DNA from: Anaerotruncus rubiinfantis
GTDB lineage: Bacteria; Bacillota; Clostridia; Oscillospirales; Ruminococcaceae
Assembly (NCBI RefSeq): GCF_900078395.1
Contig: NZ_FKLA01000009.1
Coordinates: 2,311,711 to 2,375,710, forward strand
Length of the DNA stretch: 64,000 bases
Reading direction: 5' to 3'
The stretch's first letter is position 1. Every line of letters starts with the position of its first letter. Below, in pieces: positions 53,489 to 61,961 of this stretch. A program made the position numbers and the translations under genes. The notes under the pieces were generated by a model, which was not told the origin of the DNA, did not search any database, and saw nothing but the letters and a program-made list of their open reading frames with translations.

Positions 53489-55405
53489 CTATTTCACGTA
53501 ATTCCCAATGGTGTACCGCTTTTCAATGCCATAGATCCCGAATCCTTCGCTCAAAGCGTCGTTTCGCACGATGATTTGCAGCATGATATACTTTTTGATC
53601 TTCGTGTTGAATGGCACCACCTGCGGGGTGTCGATGGTGTTGAAGGTAAAGCGGTTAAAGTCGATCTCGTCCCAATCGAAAATATCCATTGTGGCATACT
53701 TGATCTCCCGCCCGAAATCCTTTTCGGTTCGCGCTGTGACCTTGACGGAAGAACGCTTGCTGGGCTTGATGAGAACGCCGCTGCCCTTTTTGACCATCGT
53801 CTTTCTGACGGTGAAATCCCCGTCGTCGTCAAACTTGGTTGCCCATTCAGCCACCACCGGCGCGTTGTCATCGTTATACCGGGTCATAAGTTCAATGTCG
53901 GTGTTGAATTTGCAGATTCTCCCGTCGTTCGTCCCGAAGAACAGTTCCCCGTCGTGTTCCATAATCACCACCGCCGGGATATTCGTCCAGTGATAGCACC
54001 GATACGCATAATCCCCCGTGTACTGGTTGACCTGCTCCTTTCTGCTGTTCGCATCCAAAAGATAGGCATTCCCATTCACCACCAGCACATAGTAGCCGTT
54101 CCATTCGGTCGCCACCGCGTTTTGCAGGTCCGGTTCCTTCCGAAGCACCGCGTCCACAAAATAGCTGCGGTTCTTTAGTGTCCGCTCGTAGGTGATAAGA
54201 TTGGAAGTGACCGCGTATACGCCTGTACGGGCAAGGAATAACGGCTCGTCTTTCAGGGTTGCAAAACAGCCTCTTGCGATTGCCCCAACACCCGCAACCC
54301 CCTGTTTAAGCGGAAACTGTACGCCGCCGTTGGAATCGAGCTGCGCAGAGCGCATATAGACGGTGCTGTCCTGCTGGTTTTCCTCTTTGACCACCGCCAG
54401 ATATTCACCCAGCCGGAGATATCCCATAATCGCGGTGCTCTCGCCGCCTACGTTCGCGTAGGTAGTGTCACCAAAGTAAGAAGGGTCGTTAAGGCCGCTG
54501 TACCAGTCGGTATTGCGCATATCGGGATTGCCGGAAATAAACACCCGGTCGTTCGTTCCCACGCCGTATCCCGCCGCTATGGTGCACTTCTTCACTCGGT
54601 CGGCATAGTCCTTGTACTCTTTTGTGAAGGTCACATAGAGGTTGTCCGCACCATCCACCAGCGGGCTTGGCATGGTCGCCTTGAAGGTGATTGTGCCTTT
54701 TTTAAGGTCTACTGTGTAGTCTGTAGTTTCGGTTTTCTTAACCTCATTTAGCTTCACTTCGTCCACGCTCTTAATGTCCGTAGCCGAAAGCTGATAGGTC
54801 TTTTCCGAGGTTGTTAGAAAGCGGTTGATCTGTTTGCCGGAAAGCAGGTTGATCGCCTCGTAAGGCACACCGCCGCCCGTAGGGGCACGCCCAATTACCG
54901 TGGTTGGGACAAATGCCACGTCCACCACGTCTTTGAGCTGCATGGTTTTTTCCGGCACGTCGGTTGTTTCCCCTTCTGCGGGCTTTACATAATCCGGGTT
55001 GTCGAATTCCCCGTAAACCAGGTATTCCGCGCCGGTGAGGAACCACATCTTCCCTGCCATTGTAAAAGCGGTAGATTTTGCGTTATGGATGTTCTCCCGG
55101 ATCACCTGCGGGTTTTCTCCCGGCTTCCACAGGTAGAGCTTGGAGGCCCCATGCGCAAAATAATAGAGCTGTTGCTTCAACTTTACGCACCAAAGACCAT
55201 TTACCGGCGCTTCAAGCTGAAAGAGCGTCCGCCACCCCAGCCGCTTTTCCGGGTTCCCTCCGTTGTCACTTATAAGATTTGGGCACCACGGGCTTTTGTC
55301 CTCCCCGATCTGCGACGGGTCGGTGGACATATCCACGCCTTTGAGCTTTGTGTATTTCGTTAAATAGATCTTTGGAGATCCGCCTGCAATCCGTACCGGC
55401 TTCAT
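53489..55405 (-). CDS. P22 gp10-like tail hub/stabilisation protein
   Basis: A 638-aa protein rich in beta strands: MKPVRIAGGSPKIYLTKYT, KLKGVDMSTDPSQIGEDKSP and then repeated blocks such as WFLTGAEYLVYGEF and LFFGTNDGRICKFN that resemble a beta-propeller. Its place directly after a short adaptor gene and before the fibre is the usual place of gp10-type DNA stabilisation/tail proteins of podoviruses. The exact family is uncertain. Confidence 0.7.
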   Translation of the reverse strand: MKPVRIAGGSPKIYLTKYTKLKGVDMSTDPSQIGEDKSPWCPNLISDNGGNPEKRLGWRTLFQLEAPVNGLWCVKLKQQLYYFAHGASKLYLWKPGENPQVIRENIHNAKSTAFTMAGKMWFLTGAEYLVYGEFDNPDYVKPAEGETTDVPEKTMQLKDVVDVAFVPTTVIGRAPTGGGVPYEAINLLSGKQINRFLTTSEKTYQLSATDIKSVDEVKLNEVKKTETTDYTVDLKKGTITFKATMPSPLVDGADNLYVTFTKEYKDYADRVKKCTIAAGYGVGTNDRVFISGNPDMRNTDWYSGLNDPSYFGDTTYANVGGESTAIMGYLRLGEYLAVVKEENQQDSTVYMRSAQLDSNGGVQFPLKQGVAGVGAIARGCFATLKDEPLFLARTGVYAVTSNLITYERTLKNRSYFVDAVLRKEPDLQNAVATEWNGYYVLVVNGNAYLLDANSRKEQVNQYTGDYAYRCYHWTNIPAVVIMEHDGELFFGTNDGRICKFNTDIELMTRYNDDNAPVVAEWATKFDDDGDFTVRKTMVKKGSGVLIKPSKRSSVKVTARTEKDFGREIKYATMDIFDWDEIDFNRFTFNTIDTPQVVPFNTKIKKYIMLQIIVRNDALSEGFGIYGIEKRYTIGNYVK

Positions 55406-55776
55406 GCGTACACATCCTCTATGTCTTGTGGTTTCACCTGTGTTAAAGCGTTTACAGCATTCACGTACTGGCTGTTGAAGTATCCGACCTTATCCATGTC
55501 CATATCGTCATAGACCAGTTTTTCCGCCAGCCCGTAGGGCATTGCCCCGATTACAAGATCATCCTCATAAGGGATTTCATCGGTGAATGCGCTAACCCTC
55601 GGCAGTTCTGTGAGCGGTTCCTTCCCGCGCACCTCACGAATGGCATTGTTCACGCTGAAAAGCCCTGGCAAAAGCAGATTGATTAACGCGGGGGAGAATG
55701 TTTTATAGTCCCCCGCCGTCTGTTCATCCTCAAAAATCAGGGCCAATGCCGCCTTATATACATCCTCTGCGGTCAT
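55402..55776 (-). CDS. Head-tail adaptor (gp4-like)
   Basis: A 124-aa helix-rich protein, MTAEDVYKAALALIFEDEQT, with YGLAEKLVYDDMD in the second half. Size, helix content and the position between capsid and tail hub match the connector/adaptor proteins that attach to the portal. Its stop overlaps the next start by four bases. AAGGAG is upstream. Confidence 0.7.
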   Translation of the reverse strand: MTAEDVYKAALALIFEDEQTAGDYKTFSPALINLLLPGLFSVNNAIREVRGKEPLTELPRVSAFTDEIPYEDDLVIGAMPYGLAEKLVYDDMDMDKVGYFNSQYVNAVNALTQVKPQDIEDVYA

Positions 55777-55789
55777 GTGCTCACTCCTT

Positions 55790-55825
55790 TAAAAAACGGG
55801 ACGGGGACGCATATCCCCGCCCCGT
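55790..55825 (-). terminator. Terminator just after the capsid gene
   Basis: On the minus strand ACGGGGCGGGGA pairs with TCCCCGTCCCGT (one G-U) and is followed by TTTTTT. It lies between capsid and adaptor, so part of the transcripts probably ends here, giving more capsid message than tail message. Confidence 0.8.
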
Positions 55826-55847
55826 TGGTTTCCCGGTGCGCCTGTGA

Positions 55848-56906
55848 TTAAGCTGTCAAGGTGACGGTCGCAACCTCGGAAGGATACGCGCCGTCTTTAT
55901 AGGCATAAGCCTTTACAACGGTTCCAGCGCCTGTGCCCGCTGCGGTTCCGATTTTCGCGGTCTCGCTGTAGCGCGGGTCGGTGCCATCGGTGGTGAATTT
56001 TACGGTCGCGCCGGAAGGCGGAGTGATCGCGCCGGTCGCCGCCGCAATGGTCGGGGCTGCAAGCACAGTGCCCGCGCTCGAAGCGGTGTTGACCTCCACA
56101 TAGATGCCATCCGCCTTTGCGCCGATCACGAACACGTCATAGTAGAAGCGGCCTTCCATCAGGTTGCCGGAGATTCCGGGCGGGTCCTGGTGGAGTTTGG
56201 TTTCCGCGATCTTCGCCGGGGCAGTCGCGGAGTTCTTGTAAACGATCATGAAGTTCACGTTCGCGGGCCATCTTCCCGCCGGGACCTTGACGACCTTCAT
56301 GTTGTCGTATTCGCCCACAACACCCTTTGCAAGCGCCTTCTCCGCGAGCTTGTCAACTGCGAGAAACTCATCCGAGTGTTTCAGATACTTGTAAGTTTCG
56401 ACCGGCATGTAGAGGGTGCGCCCATCCTGCGGGACCTCCTTGTCGTCGAGATACTGTACCGCGTCGGAAATCCGGTCGCAAACGTTCGATTTGGAAAGCG
56501 CCGTCCCGTTTCCGACGATCTTGCCCGCGAGCTGCGCCAGCCGTTCAAAGGTGTATTTGTCCTTCATCGGGACAACCTGCTCCTTAATTTCAAGGCCCAG
56601 CATCCGACCCGCCGCCTTGATGCCCTGCTGATCCTTGTTATTGCCCTTATCGACCGTCAGCGAGAAGGATTTATCCTGCGTCATGGTCATTTCCTGCACG
56701 GTGTCCTGGATCTCGGTGGGGGTGCCGTACCGGCTGGTTCCGCTGCGGGTGTAGTCCACAAGCGGGACGGTCTGCGGGGTGCTGATCTTGACGGTGCGAA
56801 CGCCCGAAAAGCTGTATTCGTCGTTCAGTTTTCCATCAATGAGGGATTCACTTTTAAAGACGGTAGCGATCTTAGAGGAATACTTGGTATGTAGATTGAT
56901 TGCCAT
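55848..56906 (-). CDS. Major capsid protein with C-terminal chitobiase/Ig-like domain
   Basis: A 352-aa coat protein. The N-terminal ~285 residues are the capsid (MAINLHTKYSSKIATVFKSES, then FYYDVFVIGAKADGIYVEV). From about residue 290 to the end there is an Ig-like/chitobiase C-terminal-type module (TPPSGATVKFTTDGTDPRYS, VKAYAYKDGAYPSEV), which probably projects from the shell as a decoration that binds sugars or stabilises the particle. It follows the scaffold gene and is followed by a terminator. Confidence 0.88.
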   Translation of the reverse strand: MAINLHTKYSSKIATVFKSESLIDGKLNDEYSFSGVRTVKISTPQTVPLVDYTRSGTSRYGTPTEIQDTVQEMTMTQDKSFSLTVDKGNNKDQQGIKAAGRMLGLEIKEQVVPMKDKYTFERLAQLAGKIVGNGTALSKSNVCDRISDAVQYLDDKEVPQDGRTLYMPVETYKYLKHSDEFLAVDKLAEKALAKGVVGEYDNMKVVKVPAGRWPANVNFMIVYKNSATAPAKIAETKLHQDPPGISGNLMEGRFYYDVFVIGAKADGIYVEVNTASSAGTVLAAPTIAAATGAITPPSGATVKFTTDGTDPRYSETAKIGTAAGTGAGTVVKAYAYKDGAYPSEVATVTLTA

Positions 56907-56945
56907 ATTAATTCGTCCTTTCCGTTTTACCGGAAAGCAAAGGGC

Positions 56946-57680
56946 TTATCTAAATACGCTGGAAAAAGCGTCCATAAACCCGTCAGGGTCATCTTCTGAA
57001 AGTTCGCCTGTTGCGCTTCCCGGTGAAGTCTCTTTGTTCTTCTGGTTCTGCTCAAACATGGCGATTTTCTGACGAAGCTGTTTATTTTCCCATGCGCGGT
57101 ACGCCGATAGCGGCTTTTCACCTTTTGCAACGGCTTGGATGACCTCAGGCGGGAACTCCTTGATACCGGGATACTCCCGCGCAAGCTCAACAAAGGCCTG
57201 CCTCTGCTCCTGCTGTCTGCGCTGCTGCGCCTCCATTGCCTCCCGCTGCCGTTTGTCCTGCTCGAGCTGCAATAGCCGCCTTGCGACATCCTCCGGCACA
57301 CCCCGGCCCACTTCCTGCTGCACGCGGGCCTCCTGTTCCTGGCGCATGAGTTCCTGCACATACTGTTCGCGGGTCATGCCCGCCTGCTGTGCGTAGCGGT
57401 CGAGGATCTGAAATTCCGGTGCGTTTCGCATTCGGTCGTATTCCTGCCGTACATGGTCATAGTCAAGGCCCTTCTGCGCATTCATAATGAGGTCGTCAAG
57501 CCCCATCTGCACTTCCTGGCCTAAGTGCTTGAGGGTGTAAACCGGTTGTTCCGGCTCCTCCTGCTGCGGATTTTCCGGCTCTGGATTGGTTTCTTCCTCT
57601 GCCGGTTCAGCTTCTTCAAAAATATCGTCCAACTCCGACGGATTGGTTTCTTCCATCGTTTCCATGATCTCTTCGTTCAT
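56946..57680 (-). CDS. Scaffolding protein
   Basis: A 244-aa protein: acidic N-terminus with many Glu/Pro (residues 1-45), then a long Gln/Arg/Glu coiled coil (about 110-165) and an acidic end (DDPDGFMDAFSSVF). Such composition and the position directly before the capsid gene are characteristic of phage scaffolds, which shape the procapsid and then leave. AAGGAG is upstream. Confidence 0.85.
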   Translation of the reverse strand: MNEEIMETMEETNPSELDDIFEEAEPAEEETNPEPENPQQEEPEQPVYTLKHLGQEVQMGLDDLIMNAQKGLDYDHVRQEYDRMRNAPEFQILDRYAQQAGMTREQYVQELMRQEQEARVQQEVGRGVPEDVARRLLQLEQDKRQREAMEAQQRRQQEQRQAFVELAREYPGIKEFPPEVIQAVAKGEKPLSAYRAWENKQLRQKIAMFEQNQKNKETSPGSATGELSEDDPDGFMDAFSSVFR

Positions 57681-57689
57681 AAATAATCT

Positions 57690-57755
57690 CCTTCCGGTTG
57701 GTGTCCCCGGTCATGCGCCGCTTTGCGGTTGGTGTCCCCGCTTCGGCGGCTGGTG
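57690..57755 (-). repeat. Short duplicated element upstream of the scaffold gene
   Basis: GGTTGGTGTCCCCG occurs twice (57697-57710 and 57730-57743), embedded in GC-rich inverted repeats. It lies in the scaffold leader and may form an RNA structure affecting translation of the scaffold. Confidence 0.4.
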
Positions 57756-57782
57756 TTTATATAAGATAGGGGAAGAACCCCC

Positions 57783-57983
57783 TCATTCGATAATCTTGCC
57801 GATTATTGCACATACAATTGCGATTAAAAAGATGAGCGCCCACGGAATCCAGAGCGGGCCCAGTACCCATGCCCAATGCCATGAAATAACGCCAACAAGC
57901 TTTAAAACGATAAACGCAATACTTAAAGCGCCGAAGAACCCCAGCCCTCTTACTCTGATAACTTCGGGATCATACTTTTTCAT
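57783..57983 (-). CDS. Small phage membrane protein (66 aa)
   Basis: Two hydrophobic segments (GALSIAFIVLKLVGVISW and PWALIFLIAIVCAIIG) with a short charged start MKKYDPEV. Its ATG overlaps the end of the 46-aa gene. It lies between portal and scaffold genes; a role in lysis or membrane association is possible but unproven. Confidence 0.6.
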   Translation of the reverse strand: MKKYDPEVIRVRGLGFFGALSIAFIVLKLVGVISWHWAWVLGPLWIPWALIFLIAIVCAIIGKIIE

Positions 57984-58110
57984 CTTCCGCCTCCTGTTCT
58001 CCGACTACTTTCCCGTACAGCTCACATTGGGGGTTGCGGCATTGGAATACCAGCTTGTCCGCCACCTGCTTCGGGTCTGTCGCTATATGGCACATCGGGC
58101 AAAAATCCAT
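57970..58110 (-). CDS. 46-aa zinc-ribbon protein overlapping the portal gene end
   Basis: The frame reads MDFCPMCHIATDPKQV... with C-x2-C (CPMC) and CRNPQC farther on, so it likely holds one zinc. AGGAGGTGGCGCAGA stands directly before its ATG and fits very well. The first 89 bases overlap the portal gene in another frame, and its stop overlaps the start of the small membrane protein, which supports translational coupling. The function is unknown. Confidence 0.65.
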   Translation of the reverse strand: MDFCPMCHIATDPKQVADKLVFQCRNPQCELYGKVVGEQEAEDEKV

Positions 58111-59626
58111 TCTGCGCCACCTCCTGTTCTTTCAGTTTCGCGATCAGTTTTTGTTTGTTCTTGATATATCCGTCAGGAATCGATTCCAGATATAATACCG
58201 CGTCCTGGATAATCCCCCGTGAGAAAAGGTTGTCAATGGTCGATACCTGCGCCAGCTCCGACCAGTACGACGACGCGCCCACATCCACATTGAGCTTTAG
58301 GAACAGATTGTTAAGCTGAGAGAAATCGAAAACTGCTGTCTGCGCGTCTCCGTTCGCGTCGCTGAAATTCACCTCACGCACGCCATAATTGACCCGCATC
58401 ATGTCCAGAAAGATCCGGTAATAGTCCTCCACGAACTGATAGAAGGACATCCTTTGCAATTCCAAAGGCACCTGTGAGGACTTTTGCACCGCGATAATCG
58501 CGCTCGTATTGTCCGGCCTGATGTTTCCCAGCGCCGCGTCCGAAGCGCCCATCGTGTCCCGCGTATAGTCGATGATCTTTTCAATCAGCATGACCACCTG
58601 GCTTGACATGTCCGCGCCCCCGATCTCCCTTGATACCGCCTCGTTCGGGTTTCCTTCGACCGGGATTGCCTGCCCGACTTTGTTTGACCATCCTGTCGGA
58701 ATCATCTGCCGGTTATAAGCAATCTTTGGGAATGCCATCTTCTTGACATGCTCCATGCTCATAGCAAAGAGCTTGTTTATGAAAATCTGGTTCGGGATTA
58801 GTCCAGTGATGCAGCTTTGCCCGTGGTAACAGTTCTTGATCTTGTCCCAAGAAAAATAGGTGATGGGATAGAGCTTATACCCGGTATTAACCGGTTTCTT
58901 TATGACAACGTTCTGCGTAGCCTTTGTCCACCATACGGTGTTGTCCTGCTTCCAGAACTTGATAAGCACCGTAACCTTTCCTGTCTCGTTCTCGCGGTTT
59001 ATTCCGTTCGGGTCGTCGTCCGCGAGAATCTGCTCGATATTGTCCTTGCTCACGCCATTTGCTTTGGCTTCCTCCTTGACGGATTCTACCGTCTTGCGCA
59101 TTACCAGCATGATATAGGGCTGCTTCTGCACGTCGCAGAGCTGCGGATTACCGAACAGGACGTTCGTGTTGTCGATTTCCTCCGCTTCAATGCGTCCCAT
59201 TGCCATATCCCCGAGTTGTTCGCCCGCATCGAAGTAAAAATACATGCAAGCGTCGCCGTCTACGGCTGCGTTGCGGATTGCGTCACGGTTTTTCGAGTTA
59301 AGCTTTGCCAGTTCCTTGATCTCATCTAAACTGGAGGAAATAATTTTCAGCGCAATGTCGGTTTTCTCATCTGCCGTACCGGAGAATAAAGACACCTGCG
59401 CCGCAACATCATCCGACACGATGGTTGCAATGAAATAGCTGACCACGCGCTTTAAGATATTGATAACCGGCTTGTCCAGGTCAGGAGCATTTACACCTTT
59501 CCACTGGTTCCCGATGAAGAAATCCTCATTCTGCCGCACCGTCTCATACAGGTTGATTTCCTGATTGTAGGATACGGCCTTTTCATACTCTGCCCATATT
59601 TCCTGCGGCTCCGTCTTAATCTTCAT
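58022..59626 (-). CDS. Portal protein
   Basis: A 534-aa phage portal. It starts MKIKTEPQEIWAEYEKAVSY; the mid region has NQWKGVNAPDLDKPVINILKR, FAMSMEHVKKMAFP, and the end GIPMPQPPM. It forms the dodecameric DNA channel at one capsid vertex. It directly follows the terminase and a 52-aa gene, whose end overlaps its start. Confidence 0.92.
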   Translation of the reverse strand: MKIKTEPQEIWAEYEKAVSYNQEINLYETVRQNEDFFIGNQWKGVNAPDLDKPVINILKRVVSYFIATIVSDDVAAQVSLFSGTADEKTDIALKIISSSLDEIKELAKLNSKNRDAIRNAAVDGDACMYFYFDAGEQLGDMAMGRIEAEEIDNTNVLFGNPQLCDVQKQPYIMLVMRKTVESVKEEAKANGVSKDNIEQILADDDPNGINRENETGKVTVLIKFWKQDNTVWWTKATQNVVIKKPVNTGYKLYPITYFSWDKIKNCYHGQSCITGLIPNQIFINKLFAMSMEHVKKMAFPKIAYNRQMIPTGWSNKVGQAIPVEGNPNEAVSREIGGADMSSQVVMLIEKIIDYTRDTMGASDAALGNIRPDNTSAIIAVQKSSQVPLELQRMSFYQFVEDYYRIFLDMMRVNYGVREVNFSDANGDAQTAVFDFSQLNNLFLKLNVDVGASSYWSELAQVSTIDNLFSRGIIQDAVLYLESIPDGYIKNKQKLIAKLKEQEVAQNGFLPDVPYSDRPEAGGGQAGIPMPQPPM

Positions 59627-59774
59627 GTGCTCCCTCCTGCGGCCTGCCGTCGTACTCCCACATGTTCATGAGCTGTTCTTCCTTCGTGGGCTTGCCCGTT
59701 TTTACCGGCGGCTTTTCCTCCAGCCGATCAACCCGTTCTTTCAGCTCCCGGAACTCTCTAAACCAATGCAGCAT
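59616..59774 (-). CDS. 52-aa phage protein between terminase and portal
   Basis: The frame begins MLHWFREFRELKERVDRLEE (predicted helix or coiled coil) and ends with a charged stretch. GGAGGGTAAT precedes the ATG, and its stop overlaps the portal start (ATGAAGATTAA), consistent with translation coupling. It starts two bases after the end of the terminase gene. The function is unknown. Confidence 0.65.
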   Translation of the reverse strand: MLHWFREFRELKERVDRLEEKPPVKTGKPTKEEQLMNMWEYDGRPQEGAHED

Positions 59775-59775
59775 A

Positions 59776-61104
59776 TTACCCTCCAAATCCTAAGAATTCG
59801 TCTATCTGCTCTTCGTACTCGGGCGGCGCGTCCTCGTCCTTTGTTGCTGGAATTAAAGTAGGAATTGGCCTTCCCGCGACAAAGTACCGGATCGCATCCG
59901 GCCCGTGGGTGAATTCGTGCGGCTCGTTCGCGCAGTCGTTCGGGTTCTTTTTGTCAAACTGCAAGGCCGGTATTGATTCTATCAGGTGTTCACAGTTGCG
60001 GAATACCCGAAGGTTTGCGGCCTCTGCCCCGGTTTCGTCTATGGTTGGCTTTAACCACTCTTTCAGGTTGTACCAGCCCTGTACGCGGTCATTCTTGGCC
60101 TTTACAAGATAGATCCCGTATTCCGCAAAGATATCCGCAACACTCTTTCCCGTGTCCTGCCGCCTGTTCCACAGGTCGGGTGGCGCAATATAGGTATCGA
60201 TCTTTTCATTCGTGGCGGCCATGATTTTCTTCGCCGCCTCAGAGATAATCAGGCCGGATTCGTATATTTCACGGTATACATAGGCCCGCCCGGTTGTATC
60301 CACCGCGATCCAGTATCCCGCCAGCATATCCAGCCCGTAGTCCATTGCGAAGTACCGCCGCCAGTGTGCCGGGATCGGGAAAGGCTCCATGACGTGTGTT
60401 TTCTCGCTCCACTCGCTGAAATACTGCCCGGCAAAGACATTCCAGTCGCCATCCAGCCATGCCCGCCTGAGATCCTCCGGCAGGTTTTCCAGCATCTTCA
60501 CATAGCCGGTATCCTGTTCAACCAAGGCCCTATTGTCGTATACCCTGGCCGCAATGAAGGTGTAATCCTCTGGGTTCTCGCCGTTTTCGTACCGTTTGGT
60601 GATAAACAGGCGTTTGACCCATTCATGCCCTACGCCGCCCGGATTGCAGGTGAGATACATCCGCTTCGGGAAAGGGTTTGCACCGCGCAGGCAGGCCGTC
60701 AGGGTGTCGTATTGGAACTTGGTGAACTGCGTCGCTTCGTCGATGAAGATAACGTCAAATTCCTGTCCCTGGTATTGCAGCACATCCGCTTCGCCGTCGC
60801 AGTAGCCAAACCGCAAACGGGAACCATTCGGAAAGATAAATGCCTTTTCGCTCTCTTTATACTGCGCGATCCCTGCAAGGTCGGTCATGAGCGGCAGAAT
60901 GTGATTTTCCCTTAGCTCCGGGAAGGTCCGCCGCAAGAGCAGCATGCGGATGCCCGGATAGTTCACCGCCATGAGGATCGCTTTCTTGCGCACCGCCCAA
61001 CTTTTGCCGCCGCCACGTGATCCGCCATATGCCACAAACCGGCTGCGGGCAAGGAAAAATTCCTTTTGCTTCTCGTTGGGCGGGGCGATCAGCTTAACCG
61101 GCAT
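59776..61104 (-). CDS. Terminase large subunit
   Basis: A 442-aa packaging motor. Walker A GGSRGGGKS (27-35), Walker B VIFIDEA (118-124) and the coupling motif LTCNPGG (near 151) form the ATPase; YFAMDYGLD (Asp255) begins the RNase H-like nuclease, with further acidic residues near the end (THGPDAIRY). It cuts and drives the concatemeric DNA into proheads. It overlaps the small subunit by 11 bases. Confidence 0.95.
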   Translation of the reverse strand: MPVKLIAPPNEKQKEFFLARSRFVAYGGSRGGGKSWAVRKKAILMAVNYPGIRMLLLRRTFPELRENHILPLMTDLAGIAQYKESEKAFIFPNGSRLRFGYCDGEADVLQYQGQEFDVIFIDEATQFTKFQYDTLTACLRGANPFPKRMYLTCNPGGVGHEWVKRLFITKRYENGENPEDYTFIAARVYDNRALVEQDTGYVKMLENLPEDLRRAWLDGDWNVFAGQYFSEWSEKTHVMEPFPIPAHWRRYFAMDYGLDMLAGYWIAVDTTGRAYVYREIYESGLIISEAAKKIMAATNEKIDTYIAPPDLWNRRQDTGKSVADIFAEYGIYLVKAKNDRVQGWYNLKEWLKPTIDETGAEAANLRVFRNCEHLIESIPALQFDKKNPNDCANEPHEFTHGPDAIRYFVAGRPIPTLIPATKDEDAPPEYEEQIDEFLGFGG

Positions 61105-61705
61105 AATCCTTTACCTCATCTGACAGGGCGATTTTGATATCTCCTCCGTCTTTCCCGGAAAGCTCAGTCTTATCAGTGAACAACTTAAAGTACCGCCCCA
61201 GCAGCTCCAACGCCTTGACCTTATCATGGGTCTTAACTTTTAGCCCCTCTCTGGTTTGTTCATATCCGGCAATAGCGGCCCGACGTTCTTCTGGGATGTT
61301 TTTTGTCTCGAACACCTCAACTGTCTTATAGGCTCGTACCTCCTGATGTGTTTCTCCGTCATCGCCTATCACATCGGTTAAATACTCCCGTTCAATCACC
61401 TGCGCAAAATCAGATCCATTTGCCATTGCCACCGCCGCCAGTTCCCGCAGCACGTCCTTGGCTGTCACAATACATTCGTCCTCCGCCTCTTGTACCAGCC
61501 TGGATCGCAATTCTTCATACCTTGCGTATACCTTGGGTTGCGCGAGCAGCTTACTTGCGGTTTCGTCTACCGTCTTGTCACTACTTTTACAATTCGGGTA
61601 AGCCGTCCTGTATGCTTCTCGCTGGCTTTTTCCCTCTATGAGCAGTTCTATAAACCGTTCTTGATTTGGGGTTATTTTCATGGCGCTATTCTTTTTTTCT
61701 CCCAC
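61094..61705 (-). CDS. Terminase small subunit
   Basis: A 203-aa protein with an N-terminal HTH (ITPNQERFIELLIEGKSQREAYR, SKLLAQPKVYARYEEL) typical of small terminases, which recognise the pac/cos site and stimulate the large subunit. The start is a GTG at 61705 with AGGGGTGATTTT before it; an internal ATG at 61681 is an alternative. Confidence 0.9.
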   Translation of the reverse strand: MGEKKNSAMKITPNQERFIELLIEGKSQREAYRTAYPNCKSSDKTVDETASKLLAQPKVYARYEELRSRLVQEAEDECIVTAKDVLRELAAVAMANGSDFAQVIEREYLTDVIGDDGETHQEVRAYKTVEVFETKNIPEERRAAIAGYEQTREGLKVKTHDKVKALELLGRYFKLFTDKTELSGKDGGDIKIALSDEVKDYAG

Positions 61706-61709
61706 AAAA

Positions 61710-61916
61710 TCACCCCTTCAAAAGACTTATCTCCCGGCAGATCGCCTCATACTGTGCATTAAGATCCCTCAACTCCGCTTTTGCCTCCCTGCGCTTCTTC
61801 CCGGTCTTGTGGATTAAGCGCTCATTGATCTCTATGCGCTCGCGTAAGATACGCACCCGCTCTTGTTCCAGTGTTTCCGGGTCGATGGTGAACACCCCTT
61901 TTGGAAGAGTAGGCAT
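61710..61916 (-). CDS. Small coiled-coil phage protein (68 aa)
   Basis: MPTLPKGVFTIDPETLEQER opens a protein that is almost wholly charged helix (about residues 20-65), four bases before the terminase small subunit. Possibly a packaging accessory protein. AAAGTATGCC-type ribosome site is weak. Confidence 0.55.
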   Translation of the reverse strand: MPTLPKGVFTIDPETLEQERVRILRERIEINERLIHKTGKKRREAKAELRDLNAQYEAICREISLLKG

Positions 61917-61961
61917 ACTTTTCCCGGTATGCCAGCGGGTGAAAGGAGGCCATAAAATGAG

